Counted from the stretch's first letter, positions 17,428 through 27,015 are shown. The stretch: DNA of 64,000 bases from JAJXWB01 sp037044955 (GCA_037044955.1 JBAOHX010000011.1:1-64000); one strand, 5' to 3'. Notes: generated by a model from the sequence alone, not told the origin. Translations and numbers: made by a program.

Positions 17428-19335
17428 ATGCCTGAATTGCGATCCAAGAAAGTGACGATGGGCCGCGCCGCCGCCATCTCGCGCTCGCTGTGGCGCGCGA
17501 CCGGCATGAAGGACGGCGATTTCGGCAAGCCGATCGTCGCCATCGCCAATTCCTTCACGCAATTCGTGCCGGGCCACGTGCATCTGAAGGACCTCGGCCA
17601 GATGGTCGCGGGCGAGATCGCCAAGGCCGGCGGCGTCGGCAGGGAGTTCGACACGATCGCCGTCGACGACGGCATCGCCATGGGCCACGACGGCATGCTC
17701 TATTCGCTGCCCTCGCGCGACCTCATCGCCAATTCCATCGAGTACATGGTCAACGCCCATCGCGCCGACGCGCTGATCTGCATTTCCAATTGCGACAAGA
17801 TCACGCCCGGCATGTTGATGGCGGCGCTGCGCCTGAACATTCCGACCGTCTTCGTCTCGGGCGGGCCGATGGAAGCCGGCCGCATGAACTGGGAAGGCAA
17901 GGACGAGCGCTTCTCCGGCGTGGAAGCCTATGTCGCGACCATGAATCCCGATATCACCGACGCGAAGATTTCCGCCTACGAGCAGCATGCCTGCCCGACC
18001 TGCGGCTCGTGCTCGGGCATGTTCACCGCCAATTCCATGAACTGCCTCGTCGAGGCGCTCGGCCTCGCGCTGCCGGGCAACGGCTCGATGCTGGCGACGC
18101 ATGTCGATCGCAAGGACCTTTTTACGCGCGCCGCCAAGCTCGTCGTCGAGCTTTCGCATCGCTACTACCAGCAGAACGACGAGAGCGTGCTGCCGCGTTC
18201 GATCGCGACCTTCGAGGCCTTCGAGAACGCCATCCGTCTCGACATGGCGATGGGCGGCTCGACCAACACGGTGCTGCATCTGCTCGCCGCCGCGCACGAG
18301 GCCGGCGTCGATTTCACGATGAGCGACATCGACCGCGTGTCGCGCAATACGCCGCATCTGTGCAAGGTCTCGCCGTCGACGCCGGACTATTTCATGGAGG
18401 ACGTGCATCGCGCCGGCGGCATCATGCGGCTCATCGGCGAGCTCGACCGCATCGGCGCGGTGCATCGCAACGTGCACACCGTGCACAGCGCGACGCTGGG
18501 CGAGGCGATGGATCGCTGGGACATCCTGCGCACGCAGGACCAGGATGTGGAAACCTTCTATCGCGCGGCGCCGGGCGGGCGCATCACGGTCGAGGGCATG
18601 TCGCAGTCGATGCGCTATTCGTCGCTCGACCGCGACCGCGAGAAGGGCTGCATCCGCGACGCCGCGCACGCCTATTCCGCCGACGGCGGCCTTGCGACCC
18701 TCTACGGCAATCTCGCAACCGACGGCGCCATCGTGAAGACGGCGGGCGTGGATTCGTCGCTGCACAAGTTCTCGGGTGTGGCGCTCGTCGTCGACAGCGA
18801 GGACGAGGGCGCGCAGGCCATTCGTTCGGGCAGGGTCGCGCCCGGCACGGTGCTGGTCGTGCGCTACGAAGGGCCGCGCGGCGGCCCGGGGATGCAGGAA
18901 ATGCTGGCGCTGACGACGGCGCTGAAAGGACGCGGCCTCGACAAGAAATGCGCGCTCGTCACCGACGGACGGTTCTCGGGCGCGACGTCGGGCCTGTCCA
19001 TCGGCCATGTATCGCCGGAAGCGGCGTCGGGCGGCGCCATCGGCCTCGTGCAGGACGGCGACAGGATCGAGATCGACATTGGGACCCGCTCGCTGCATCT
19101 GGCCGTCAGCGGCGACGAACTCGCGCAGCGCCGCGCCGAGATGGACAAGCGTGGTCGCGCCGCCTGGAAGCCGAAGCCGCGCGAACGATTGATGTCGGTT
19201 GCGTTGCGCCACTACGCCCTGACCGCGACATCGGCTTCGCGCGGCGCGGTGCGCGATGTCGACGCGGTCGAGAATGCGCTTGCTCTCGCCGGCGCGAAGC
19301 TGGCGCTCGGCGCGCAGGAAAAGGTGGCGAAATGA
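17428..19335 (+). CDS. ilvD: dihydroxy-acid dehydratase
   Basis: 635 residues, a little longer than E. coli IlvD. It dehydrates 2,3-dihydroxy-isovalerate and -methylvalerate in valine and isoleucine synthesis, in the cytoplasm. Iron-sulfur ligands are visible in FDTIAVDDGIAMGHDGM and ISNCDKITPGM, with the conserved CPTCGSCSGMFTANSM. The C-terminal half has TDGRFSGATSGLSIGHVSPEA. The stop overlaps the next gene as ATGA, so the 2-hydroxyacid dehydrogenase downstream is translationally coupled. Confidence 0.95.
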   Translation: MPELRSKKVTMGRAAAISRSLWRATGMKDGDFGKPIVAIANSFTQFVPGHVHLKDLGQMVAGEIAKAGGVGREFDTIAVDDGIAMGHDGMLYSLPSRDLIANSIEYMVNAHRADALICISNCDKITPGMLMAALRLNIPTVFVSGGPMEAGRMNWEGKDERFSGVEAYVATMNPDITDAKISAYEQHACPTCGSCSGMFTANSMNCLVEALGLALPGNGSMLATHVDRKDLFTRAAKLVVELSHRYYQQNDESVLPRSIATFEAFENAIRLDMAMGGSTNTVLHLLAAAHEAGVDFTMSDIDRVSRNTPHLCKVSPSTPDYFMEDVHRAGGIMRLIGELDRIGAVHRNVHTVHSATLGEAMDRWDILRTQDQDVETFYRAAPGGRITVEGMSQSMRYSSLDRDREKGCIRDAAHAYSADGGLATLYGNLATDGAIVKTAGVDSSLHKFSGVALVVDSEDEGAQAIRSGRVAPGTVLVVRYEGPRGGPGMQEMLALTTALKGRGLDKKCALVTDGRFSGATSGLSIGHVSPEAASGGAIGLVQDGDRIEIDIGTRSLHLAVSGDELAQRRAEMDKRGRAAWKPKPRERLMSVALRHYALTATSASRGAVRDVDAVENALALAGAKLALGAQEKVAK

Positions 19336-20291
19336 GCGATTTCGTCCTGCTGGCGCAGGCCAGCCTGCCGGCGCCGCTCGCGACCGCGTTCGAGAGCATC
19401 GCGTCGCTGCATCGTTTCAACGGGGCTGACGATCCCGGTCTTGCGTCGATTTCCGGCGCGGTGCGCGGCATCGTCTGGACGCCGTTCGGCGGGCCGCTGA
19501 CGGGCGCCTTCATGGGGCGCTTTCCGAAGCTCGAACTCGTCGCGACAATGGGCGCCGGCTACGAGCATATCGATGTCGCCTACGCCGCCGCGCATGGGGT
19601 CTGCGTGACGAATACGCCGGACGCCGTCACCGAGGATACGGCGGACGCCGCCTTCGCGCTGATCCTCGATACGGTGCGCCGCTTTCCTGCCGCCGAGCGT
19701 TACTTGCGCGCGGGGAAATGGCAGGCCGGCAAGCCGTTCGGCGCGTCGGCGTCGCTGCGCAACAAGAGGCTCGGCATTCTGGGCTTCGGACGCATCGGCA
19801 AGGCGGTGGCGCGGCGCGCGGAAGCGTTCGGGCTGAAGGTCTGCTACGCGGGCCGCCGCAGGCAGGAGGGCGTCGCCTATCCGTATTTTGCGAGCGCGGA
19901 GGAGCTCGCGAAAAATTGCGACATCCTCCTCAGCGTGCTGCCGGGCGGCGATTCCACGCGCGCGCAGGTGGACGCGGCGGTGTTCGATGCGTTGGGGCCA
20001 AAGGGCTATTTCATCAATATCGGACGTGGCACGAGCGTGGACGAACCCGCGCTGGTCGCGGCGCTGAAGGAGGGCCGCATCGCCGGCGCGGGGCTCGACG
20101 TCTTCGCAAACGAGCCGTCCGTGCCTGCCGACCTCGTGGCGATGGAAAATGTCGTGCTGCTGCCGCATGTCGGCGGCGCGACCGATCACGTGATGATGGT
20201 CGTCGCCGCGCGGCTTATCGAGAACGTGCGTTCCTTCGCCGCTGGCCAAGGCCCGCTCGATCCCGTCGCGGAAACGCCGTGGAAGAAATGA
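19332..20291 (+). CDS. D-isomer-specific 2-hydroxyacid dehydrogenase
   Basis: 319 residues from the ATG overlapping the ilvD stop. NAD(P) motif LGILGFGRIGKAVARRAEAF; catalytic Arg in INIGRGTSVDEPAL, Glu in LDVFANEPSVP and His in VLLPHVGGATDHV are all present. GAGYEHIDVAYAAAHGVCV is the substrate-domain signature. It resembles glyoxylate/hydroxypyruvate reductases of the GhrB/GyaR group. Coupling to ilvD suggests reduction of a 2-oxo acid linked to branched-chain metabolism, but substrate specificity cannot be read from sequence. Confidence 0.9.
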   Translation: MSDFVLLAQASLPAPLATAFESIASLHRFNGADDPGLASISGAVRGIVWTPFGGPLTGAFMGRFPKLELVATMGAGYEHIDVAYAAAHGVCVTNTPDAVTEDTADAAFALILDTVRRFPAAERYLRAGKWQAGKPFGASASLRNKRLGILGFGRIGKAVARRAEAFGLKVCYAGRRRQEGVAYPYFASAEELAKNCDILLSVLPGGDSTRAQVDAAVFDALGPKGYFINIGRGTSVDEPALVAALKEGRIAGAGLDVFANEPSVPADLVAMENVVLLPHVGGATDHVMMVVAARLIENVRSFAAGQGPLDPVAETPWKK

Positions 20292-20308
20292 GCCGGCGCC
20301 GCCGGCTC
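20290..20308. terminator. hairpin between convergent genes, candidate bidirectional terminator
   Basis: Arms GAGCCGGC (20290-20297) and GCCGGCTC (20301-20308) with a GCC loop, directly after the dehydrogenase stop and 12 bp before the stop of the opposing gene. No strong T-run follows on either side, so Rho-independent activity is uncertain. Confidence 0.4.
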
Positions 20309-20319
20309 ACTCCTTGTCG

Positions 20320-21522
20320 TCAGTTGGCGCTCTGCACGTTGCCGAACAGCTGCCAGACCTCGCCGTCGAACTTCTGCAGATACATTTTCTTGATCGGGTA
20401 GAAGTCGGTGGCGGTGGTCTTCACGTCCACGCCCGGCAGCAGCATTTCGGGCGCGAAGTTCAGATTGGCGGCCTCCTTCATGATGCATTCGGAGGAGACC
20501 TTGTCGCCGCACTGCTCGATCACCTTCACCATCGTCTGCGCCACCGTGTAGCCGTAGACGTTGAGGCCGTCGATCAGGTCGCCGCTCGGGTAATATTCCT
20601 TCATGAAGGCGAGCCAGTTCTTGTAGCCGGCGTCGTTCTGCCACTGCTTGTCGGCGGGGTCCTTGATGTAGGAGGCGGTGATCAGGCCCTTGGCGTTTTC
20701 GACGCCCGCCGGCTTCAGCACCGCGCCCACCGAGGCCGAGACGTTGGCGAGATAGAAGGTCGGCTTCCAGCCGATCTCGGCCACCTTGCGGATCGCCTGC
20801 GCCGCCTGTTTCGGAATGGCGTGCATGAACATCACGTCGGCGCCCGAATTCTTCAGCGCGACGATCTTGGAATCGATCGTGGGATCGGTCGATTCGTATG
20901 TCGTCTCGAAGATCACGAACTTCTTCACGTTCTCCGGCGAGCCGAGGCCGGCCTTGAATCCGTTTGCGTAGTCGCGGCCCGCGTCGTCGTTCTGATAGAA
21001 GATCGCGACCTTGGCGTTCGGCTGCGTCGCCATCACATGGCGCGCGTAGATCGACGCCTCGATGTGATAGTTGGGCTGGAAGCCGATCGTGTAGGGAAAG
21101 TTCTTGGGGTCGCCGAACATGGTCGCGCCGGCGCCGACGAAGAGCTGCGGAATCTTTTTCTCGTTGAGATATTTGCGCACGACCAGGCCGGTCGGCGTGC
21201 CCAGCGGATTGAGGATGGCGGCGACGCCGTCCTGCTCGACCAGCTTGCGCGTCTGCTCGAAAGTCTTGGGCGGGCTATAGGCGTCGTCGACCGAGATGAA
21301 ATTGATCTTGCGGCCCCCGATCCCGCCCTTCTTGTTGATCATGTTGAAATAGGCTTCTTCGGCCTTGGCGATGGTCGAATAGGCCGAGGCCGCGCCGGAA
21401 TAGGCGGTGGTCTGGCCGATCTTGATCTCGGTCGCCGTCACGCCCTGGCCCTGGGCATGCGCCAGTGTTGCGCCCGCCGCGGCCATCGCCGCGAGCGCGA
21501 GAACGCCCGTCCTGAATTTCAT
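20320..21522 (-). CDS. ABC transporter periplasmic substrate-binding protein, branched-chain amino acid type (orphan)
   Basis: 400 residues from the ATG at 21522, chosen for its signal peptide MKFRTGVLALAAMAAAGATL with cleavage after AHA. The mature protein has ATEIKIGQTTAYSGAASAYS, DDAYSPPKTFEQTRKLVEQD and NDDAGRDYANGFKAGLG, the same blocks as the paralogue at 5779, and is unbroken. It has no permease or ATPase beside it. It is convergent with the ilvD-dehydrogenase pair. The receptor may feed a transporter encoded elsewhere; the ligand is unknown. Confidence 0.9.
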   Translation of the reverse strand: MKFRTGVLALAAMAAAGATLAHAQGQGVTATEIKIGQTTAYSGAASAYSTIAKAEEAYFNMINKKGGIGGRKINFISVDDAYSPPKTFEQTRKLVEQDGVAAILNPLGTPTGLVVRKYLNEKKIPQLFVGAGATMFGDPKNFPYTIGFQPNYHIEASIYARHVMATQPNAKVAIFYQNDDAGRDYANGFKAGLGSPENVKKFVIFETTYESTDPTIDSKIVALKNSGADVMFMHAIPKQAAQAIRKVAEIGWKPTFYLANVSASVGAVLKPAGVENAKGLITASYIKDPADKQWQNDAGYKNWLAFMKEYYPSGDLIDGLNVYGYTVAQTMVKVIEQCGDKVSSECIMKEAANLNFAPEMLLPGVDVKTTATDFYPIKKMYLQKFDGEVWQLFGNVQSAN

Positions 21523-21653
21523 CGAATTCCTCCCTGAGCGCGTTCGCGCCCGTCTCCCTGCGCCTCGATGGTACGAGGATCGGCGCGAAGTTGGGAATAG
21601 CGGATGCGGCGGGGCCGCCATGTGCGGTGCGCTGCGGGAGAACGCGCCGTCTC

Positions 21654-22637
21654 TCAGGGAACGAGAACGGCCGCTCCCTGCAGGCGACCCTCGCGCAAGT
21701 CGGCGAGCGCGCGGTTTGCATCCTCGAGCGCGTAGCGCTGCACGCGCATGTCGATCCTCATCTTGCCTGCGATCGCCAGAAATTCGCGCGCATCGTCGCG
21801 CGTGAGATTGGCGACGGAGACGATTTTTCGCTCCTCCCACAGCTTCGCATAGGGGAAGGCGGGAATGTCGCTCATGTGAATGCCGCCGCACACGACGGTC
21901 CCGCCCTTGCGCACATGGCCGAGCGCGAGGGGAACGAGCGCGCCGACCGGCGCGAAGACGATCGCCGCGTCCAGTTGTTCCGGCGGCGCTTCGTCCGAAC
22001 CGCCGGCCCAGGCGGCGCCCAGCGACAGCGCGAAGTCTTTCGCCGCATCGTCGCCGGGCCGCACGAAGGCGAAGATGCGCTGGCCGCGCGCGTGCGCGAC
22101 CTGCGCAATGATGTGCGCGGCGGCGCCGAAGCCGTAAATGCCGACGGCGCGCGCCTCGCCCGCCATCTTCAGCGAGCGCCAGCCGATGAGGCCCGCGCAC
22201 ATGAGGGGCGCCTGTTCGGCGGGGTCGCCGTTCTCCGGCAGCGGGAAACAATAGGCGGCGTCGGCGACGGCGTGGCTCGCATAGCCGCCGTCGCGCGTGT
22301 AGCCGGTGAACAGCGGGTCGTCGCAGAGATTTTCATGACCGCCGGCGCAATAGGGACAATGGCCGCAGGTATGCCCGAGCCAGGGCGCGCCGACCCGCTG
22401 GCCGATGGCCAGGCCGGAGACGCCCGCGCCCAGCGCGTCGACGAGGCCGACGATCTCGTGCCCCGGCACGACAGGCAGCGCAGGCTTCGACAATTCGCCG
22501 TCGACGACATGCAGGTCGGTGCGGCAGACCCCGCAGGCGAGCACCTTCAACCGGATCTCGCCGGCGCGGGGCTCGGGAAGCGGACGCTCCTCGCAGACGA
22601 GCGGCGTGTTCGGCGCGCGCAGAACAAGAGCGCGCAT
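21654..22637 (-). CDS. zinc-dependent alcohol dehydrogenase family protein
   Basis: 327 residues. Catalytic zinc ligands are in VLACGVCRTDLHVVDG and PVVPGHEIVG; the structural zinc lobe has four Cys in CGHCPYCAGGHENLC. The Rossmann segment AVGIYGFGAAAHIIAQVA binds NAD(P). It resembles the AdhP/YjgB-type MDR group. Located between an orphan binding-protein gene and tRNA-Glu, with no evident operon partner. Confidence 0.9.
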   Translation of the reverse strand: MRALVLRAPNTPLVCEERPLPEPRAGEIRLKVLACGVCRTDLHVVDGELSKPALPVVPGHEIVGLVDALGAGVSGLAIGQRVGAPWLGHTCGHCPYCAGGHENLCDDPLFTGYTRDGGYASHAVADAAYCFPLPENGDPAEQAPLMCAGLIGWRSLKMAGEARAVGIYGFGAAAHIIAQVAHARGQRIFAFVRPGDDAAKDFALSLGAAWAGGSDEAPPEQLDAAIVFAPVGALVPLALGHVRKGGTVVCGGIHMSDIPAFPYAKLWEERKIVSVANLTRDDAREFLAIAGKMRIDMRVQRYALEDANRALADLREGRLQGAAVLVP

Positions 22638-22702
22638 GAGCGAGGGACGAGGTTGGCGAGGGGGTGGAGGCCGCAGACATTGCTTGCGCCACTATAGCGG
22701 CT

Positions 22703-22778
22703 TGGCGCTCCCTAGGGGACTCGAACCCCTGTTTTCGCCGTGAGAGGGCGACGTCCTAGACCGCTAGACGAAGGGAGC
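22703..22778 (-). tRNA. tRNA-Glu (anticodon CTC)
   Basis: 76 nt including an encoded CCA. Acceptor arms GCTCCCT / AGGGAGC pair, with discriminator G. The anticodon stem CGCC/GGCG encloses the loop CTCTCAC, giving anticodon CTC for GAG codons. T-arm GGGGTTCGAGTCCCC is standard. Read on the minus strand from 22778. Confidence 0.95.
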
Positions 22779-22853
22779 GGAGCGTGGCCGCAGCCTGCGC
22801 TGGCGGTTCTATAGACGGGCCGCGCGGTGGGCACAAGGCTTTTGGGCGCGGGC

Positions 22854-22894
22854 CATGCTTCGAGACGGACCGCTGCGCGGTCCTCCTCGGCATG
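22854..22894. repeat. REP-like palindrome, third copy of the CTTCGAGAC family
   Basis: Starts CATGCTTCGAGACGGACCGC, has a short GCTGCGC centre and ends GGTCCTCCTCGGCATG. Same family as 16416-16518. Lies between tRNA-Glu and the end of pmtA. Confidence 0.65.
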
Positions 22895-22903
22895 AAGACG
22901 CCC

Positions 22904-23563
22904 CTACCGCCGCGTCATGCGCGCCAGCGTGAACAGGCCGAAGGGCGCGAGCTTGCGGCGTTCGGTCAGCACGATGTCGTCGCGCCGCGCGATCCAGTCG
23001 CCGATGACGCTCCACGGAAATTCCGGCCGCCAGCCGAGATCGGCGGATCTGCGGCCCATCCAGCCTTCGATCGCCGCGATCGGGCCGCTCTCGGCGCCGA
23101 TGTGGTTGACCAGCACGATCTCGCCGCCGGGCCTGGTCACGCGCGCGAGTTCGTCGAGGGTCGCGTGCGGGTCCGGCACGACGGTCAGCACGTAGGGCGC
23201 GACCGCGCAATCGAAACTCGCGTCGGGAAAGGCGAGGTTCATCGCGTCCATCTTGATGAGCCCCTCGACATTGGCGAGGCCCTCCTTCGTCACGCGATCC
23301 TGCGCGCGCTTGAGCATGGGCTCGGACAGATCGACGCCGACGAGCCGGGTCTTTCGCGTGAACATGGGCAGTTCGAGCCCGGTGCCGACGCCGACGTCGA
23401 GCACACGCCCGCCGTCGCGCGAGGCGGCGGCGGCGGCGGCCTTGCGGCCGGGCTTCATGATGGCGGCGAAGACCAGATCGTAGACGGGCGCCCAGCGGGC
23501 GTAGGCTTCCTCGACATTCGCGTTGTCGATCGAGGCCAGGGCTTCCGCGCGCTCTCCCGACAT
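22904..23563 (-). CDS. pmtA: phosphatidylethanolamine N-methyltransferase (class I SAM methyltransferase)
   Basis: 219 residues. Contains the PmtA opening YARWAPVYDLVF, SAM motif VLDVGVGTGLELP, VGVDLSEPMLKRAQ, and the later block ARVTRPGGEIVLVNH followed by GWRPEFPW and ERRKLAPFGLF. It fits the soluble Rhizobium/Rhodobacter-type PmtA that makes phosphatidylcholine from phosphatidylethanolamine at the inner membrane. It follows mnmA by only a few bases on the same strand. A general UbiE-like methyltransferase is the alternative. Confidence 0.82.
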   Translation of the reverse strand: MSGERAEALASIDNANVEEAYARWAPVYDLVFAAIMKPGRKAAAAAASRDGGRVLDVGVGTGLELPMFTRKTRLVGVDLSEPMLKRAQDRVTKEGLANVEGLIKMDAMNLAFPDASFDCAVAPYVLTVVPDPHATLDELARVTRPGGEIVLVNHIGAESGPIAAIEGWMGRRSADLGWRPEFPWSVIGDWIARRDDIVLTERRKLAPFGLFTLARMTRR

Positions 23564-23567
23564 GGGC

Positions 23568-24813
23568 TCAGCGCCCGGCCGCGGCGGCGGGCAGCGGCGC
23601 GGCGGCCGGCGCGAAACTCCAGGCGGATTCGGTCGCGCGGATCGCGCCGCCGCCGAGCACGCGCGCGTCGGGCGCGGCGCTTTCGTAGAACACGCAGGCC
23701 TGCCCCGGCGAGACGCCGGATTCGTCCTCGCTGAACACGACCTTCACTTCGCGGCCGTCCGCAAACAGCAGGGCCGGCGCCGGCGCGCGCGTCGAGCGCA
23801 CGCGGACAGCGATCGGCAGGCCGGCGTGCGGCAGGGAATTCAGTTCGCCTTCCCCGATCCAGTTGACGTCGCGCAGCAACGCGGCGTGGGCGAGCAGGGC
23901 TGCGCGCGGGCCGACGACGACGCGCGCATTGGCGGCGTCGATGCGCACGACGTAGAGCGGCTCGTTCACTTGCAGATTCTTGGGCGCATTGGCGCCGAGC
24001 CCGAGGCCGCGGCGCTGGCCGACGGTGTAGTGGATGACGCCGGCATGGCTTGCCGAGCGTGCGGCCGTCGACATGCACGATGTCGCCGGGCCGCGCGGCG
24101 TCGGGCTGGAGCTTGGCGAGCAGATCGGTGTAGCGGCCCTGCGGCACGAAGCAGATGTCCTGGCTGTCGTGCTTCTCGGCGACCGCGAGCCCGAACTTGC
24201 GGGCGAGCTCGCGCACTTCGGCCTTCCCGTAGGTTCCGAGCGGGAAGCGCAGGAGGTCGAGCTGCGCGCGCGTCGTCGCGTAGAGGAAATAGGACTGGTC
24301 GCGCGCCGCTTCCTTCGCGCGAAACAGCGCGCGATGGCCGTGGCCGCAGGAATCATCCACCTGCCGCGACACGATGTAGTGGCCGGTCGCCAGCGCATCG
24401 GCGCCGAGATCGCGCGCGGTGTCGAAGAGATCGGCGAACTTGATGTACTGGTTGCAGGCGACGCAGGGCACGGGCGTCTCGCCGGTGGCGTAGCTCTCGG
24501 CGAAGGGATCGATCACCTTCTCGCGGAACTTGCTCTCGTAATCCAGCACGTAATGGGGAATGCCGAGACGGGCCGCGACCTGGCGGGCGTCGTGGATGTC
24601 CTGCCCCGCGCAGCACGAGCCCTGGCGATGCGTCGCCTCGCCGTGGTCGTAGAGTTGCAGCGTCACGCCGATGACGTCGTAGCCTTCGGACTTGAGCAGG
24701 GCGGCGACGACGGAGGAATCGACGCCGCCGGACATGGCGACGACGACGCGCGTATCGGCCGGCGCCTTGGGAAGGTCGAGCGAGTTCAGCGGCGGGCTCT
24801 CGGGAGGGCTCAT
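23568..24813 (-). CDS. mnmA: tRNA 2-thiouridylase MnmA (frameshifted)
   Basis: About 414 residues after correction, from the ATG at 24813. PP-loop AMSGGVDSSVVAALLKSEGY, the catalytic Cys pair in PVPCVACNQ and HDSQDICF, and the C-terminal barrel with VNEPLYVVRIDAANARVV are present. It thiolates U34 of tRNA for Lys, Glu and Gln, taking sulfur from the IscS relay. The frame breaks near 24046: the coding strand reads aagccatgccgg where aagcatgccgg would give GRTLGKHAGVIHYTVGQRRG. MnmA is nearly universal and important for growth, so this break is likely a sequencing error. Confidence 0.88.
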
Positions 24814-24922
24814 GCGCGGTCTATGTAGCGCAGTCCGCGCGGAATTGCATCCGGGGCGCGGGGCGGGGGACGGAACGTGCAACGGCGAGCCCAGGACGGC
24901 GGCCGCCCCCGTCATGGCCGGC

Positions 24923-25555
24923 CTAACCCGCCACCGCCTTCCTCACCGCCATTTCGACGATATTCGACGCGCCCTGCCGCATCAGCCCGATGGCGTCGGT
25001 CTCGGCGCTGGCGAAATGGCCTGACAGCACGAGCTGGGCGACGCCGTGGCTGTAGGCCCAGACCTGCAGCGCGAGATCGCGGGCGGCGGCGTCCGGTGCG
25101 CCGTGTTGCCGCAGCACGGCGGCGCAGGCGTGGTGGATCATGGCGAGCGCCCTGTCGGCGGCGGCGCCCGAGGTCGGCGCGTTCAGCGCCTGAACATTGC
25201 CGAACATGGCGCTGTAGAGGCCGGGCTCGGCGCGCGCGAAGGCGAGATAGGCCTCGCCCATGCGCCGCATGGCGGTCGTCGCGTCGGGGCTGCCGCTGTC
25301 CCAGGCCTGCTCCAGCTTTTGGCCGAAGGTCTCGAAGCCGCGCCGGGCCAGCTCGCTCATCAGCTCGTTGCGGTCGGCGAAATGGCGGTAGGGGGCGGCC
25401 GCCGTCACGCCGACGCGCTTGGCCGCCTCGGTCAGGGTGAAGCCGGCCGGCCCGCGCTCGGCGACGAGGCCGCGGGCCGCCTCGAGCAGCGCGTCCTTCA
25501 GCCGGCCGTGATGATAGCCGCGCCGGGGGCCGCAGAAATTGTTCCGGTCGGTCAT
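24923..25555 (-). CDS. TetR-family transcriptional regulator
   Basis: 210 residues from the ATG at 25555; upstream in-frame sequence is not regulator-like. N-terminal helix-turn-helix: RLKDALLEAARGLVAERG, FTLTEAAKRVGVTAAAPYRH, FADRNELMSELARRGFE. The C-terminal ligand domain has the WHG-type pattern ending LVLSGHFASAETDAIGLMRQ. A palindrome overlaps its start codon (25555-25571), suggesting autoregulation. It is divergent from a tiny predicted membrane ORF at 25759. Its ligand is unknown. Confidence 0.88.
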   Translation of the reverse strand: MTDRNNFCGPRRGYHHGRLKDALLEAARGLVAERGPAGFTLTEAAKRVGVTAAAPYRHFADRNELMSELARRGFETFGQKLEQAWDSGSPDATTAMRRMGEAYLAFARAEPGLYSAMFGNVQALNAPTSGAAADRALAMIHHACAAVLRQHGAPDAAARDLALQVWAYSHGVAQLVLSGHFASAETDAIGLMRQGASNIVEMAVRKAVAG

Positions 25556-25571
25556 GTTAATAACCGTAACA
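25555..25571. promoter_or_regulatory. candidate TetR-type operator overlapping the regulator start codon
   Basis: Arms TGTTA (25555-25559) and TAACA (25567-25571) frame an AT-rich spacer and overlap the TetR ATG. Position and symmetry fit an autoregulatory site, but the arms are short. Confidence 0.35.
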
Positions 25572-25758
25572 CCGAACCGCCCGAAATGCGAGCGAAGCCG
25601 CGGGGTGGTTGAAAAATGGGCGCCTTGACACAATCTTCTTCGCAGATGCGAAGAGTTCATGCTTCGTTGCAGCATGGACGAAGGTTATTCTTAACAAATC
25701 GATGACACATCGAGACGAGCCGGCGCTTTTCCGGCTCGGCGCCCCAAGGAGACCGACG

Positions 25759-25842
25759 ATGGTTATGACCCGCACCCTCGATCTCATCGCCGTCTGCGCC
25801 GCCTGCGCCATGGTCGCGAGCGCGGTCGTCGCCGCCTGGTAA
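25759..25842 (+). CDS. candidate 27-residue single-helix membrane peptide
   Basis: The ATG at 25759 is preceded by AAGGAGACC, a good ribosome site, in the 400-bp gap between the TetR gene and the Tim44-like gene. The product opens MVMTRTLDLIAVCAACAMVA and ends SAVVAAW, essentially one hydrophobic helix with two Cys and one basic residue near the N-terminus. A hairpin with 7-bp arms TCTTCGC/GCGAAGA (25637-25654) and a TTGACA box at 25624 lie upstream. No family recognised. Many Rhizobiales genomes contain such tiny ORFs; expression is unproven. Confidence 0.42.
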   Translation: MVMTRTLDLIAVCAACAMVASAVVAAW

Positions 25843-25951
25843 GGGAAAAGGCCGAAAAATCCGCCGCGACAGGGGCGTCCTGCTTGCGGTTTTGATAGTC
25901 TCCTCCCCATATTGTCGGCGTCGCGCCTGCGAAGGCGCGGGGAGGGTTGAC

Positions 25952-26942
25952 ATGAAATTCCGGAAATTCGCCTTGTTCGCCGCGCTGGCGGCCGCCTTGT
26001 CGGTCGGCGCGGTCGACGCCTGGGCGCGGCCCGGCGGCGGCTCGTCCGTCGGCAGCCGTGGCTCCAAGACCTTCAGCGCGCCGCCTGCGACGCGCACCGC
26101 GCCGAACTCGGCTGCGCCGATCGAGCGCTCGGTGACGCCGCGCGCCGCCACGCCGTCGACGCCGAATGCGGCGCGGCCCTCCGGCGGCTTCGGCCGCGGG
26201 CTGATGGGCGGCCTGCTCGGCGGCCTCCTGGGCGCGGGGCTGTTCGGCATGTTGTTCGGCCACGGCCTGCTTGGCGGGCTCGGCGGCCTGACCTCGTTCC
26301 TCGGCCTCTTGCTGCAGATCGGCCTGATCGTGCTGCTCGTGCGCTTCGCCATCAACTTCTTCCGCAACCGGCAGGCGGCGAGCGCGGGCGCTGCGCCCGG
26401 TCCGCAGGGCGCGGCCTATCGCGGTCCGCTGCAAGGCGGCGGCGTCAACGGCGGCGGATTGAACGGCGGCGCCGCCCAACGCGGGCTTCGGCGGCTTTGG
26501 CGGTCCCGCGCCCGCGCAGACCGCGCCGCTGGAAATCGCCAAGAGCGATTTCGACGCCTTCGAGCGCAAGCTCGGCGAAGTGCAGCAGGCGTTTTCGGCC
26601 GAGGACGTCGGCGCGCTGCGCCGCATCTGCACGCCGGAGATCGCCGCGCATCTCGAGCAGGAACTGGCCGACAACGCCGCGCGCGGCGTCGTCAACAAGG
26701 TGAGCGACGTGCGCCTGCTGCAGGGCGACCTGGCGGAAAGCTGGCGCGAGCCCAACGCGGACTACGCCACTGTCGCCATGCGCTTCGCGCTGAAGGACGT
26801 GATGGTCGAGAAGGCGACGGGGCGCGTCGTCTCCAGCGAATCCACGATCCCGCAGGAAGTGACCGAGCTCTGGACCTTCCGGCGGGCGTCCGGCGCGGAT
26901 TCGTCGGCCTGGACGCTGTCGGCGATGCAGCAGGCGGCGTAA
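25952..26942 (+). CDS. Tim44-like domain membrane protein (frameshifted)
   Basis: About 329 residues after correction. Signal-like N-terminus MKFRKFALFAALAAALSVGA, a low-complexity Ser/Thr/Ala stretch, Gly-rich segments (GRGLMGGLLGGLLGAGLFGM) and a membrane helix (FLGLLLQIGLIVLLVRFAI). The C-terminal Tim44-like domain runs from EIAKSDFDAFERKLGEVQQA to WTLSAMQQAA. One extra C near 26479 (gccgcccaacg) breaks the frame in the Gly-rich linker; removing it gives GGAANAGFGGFGG. These proteins are common in alphaproteobacteria and their role is not established. Confidence 0.8.
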
Positions 26943-27015
26943 GGTCGGCAAGCGCGGCGATCACGTTGCGCCCGGACGGCGACGCCCGGGCGCTTCCGGC
27001 GTGAGAAAGGGCGCG

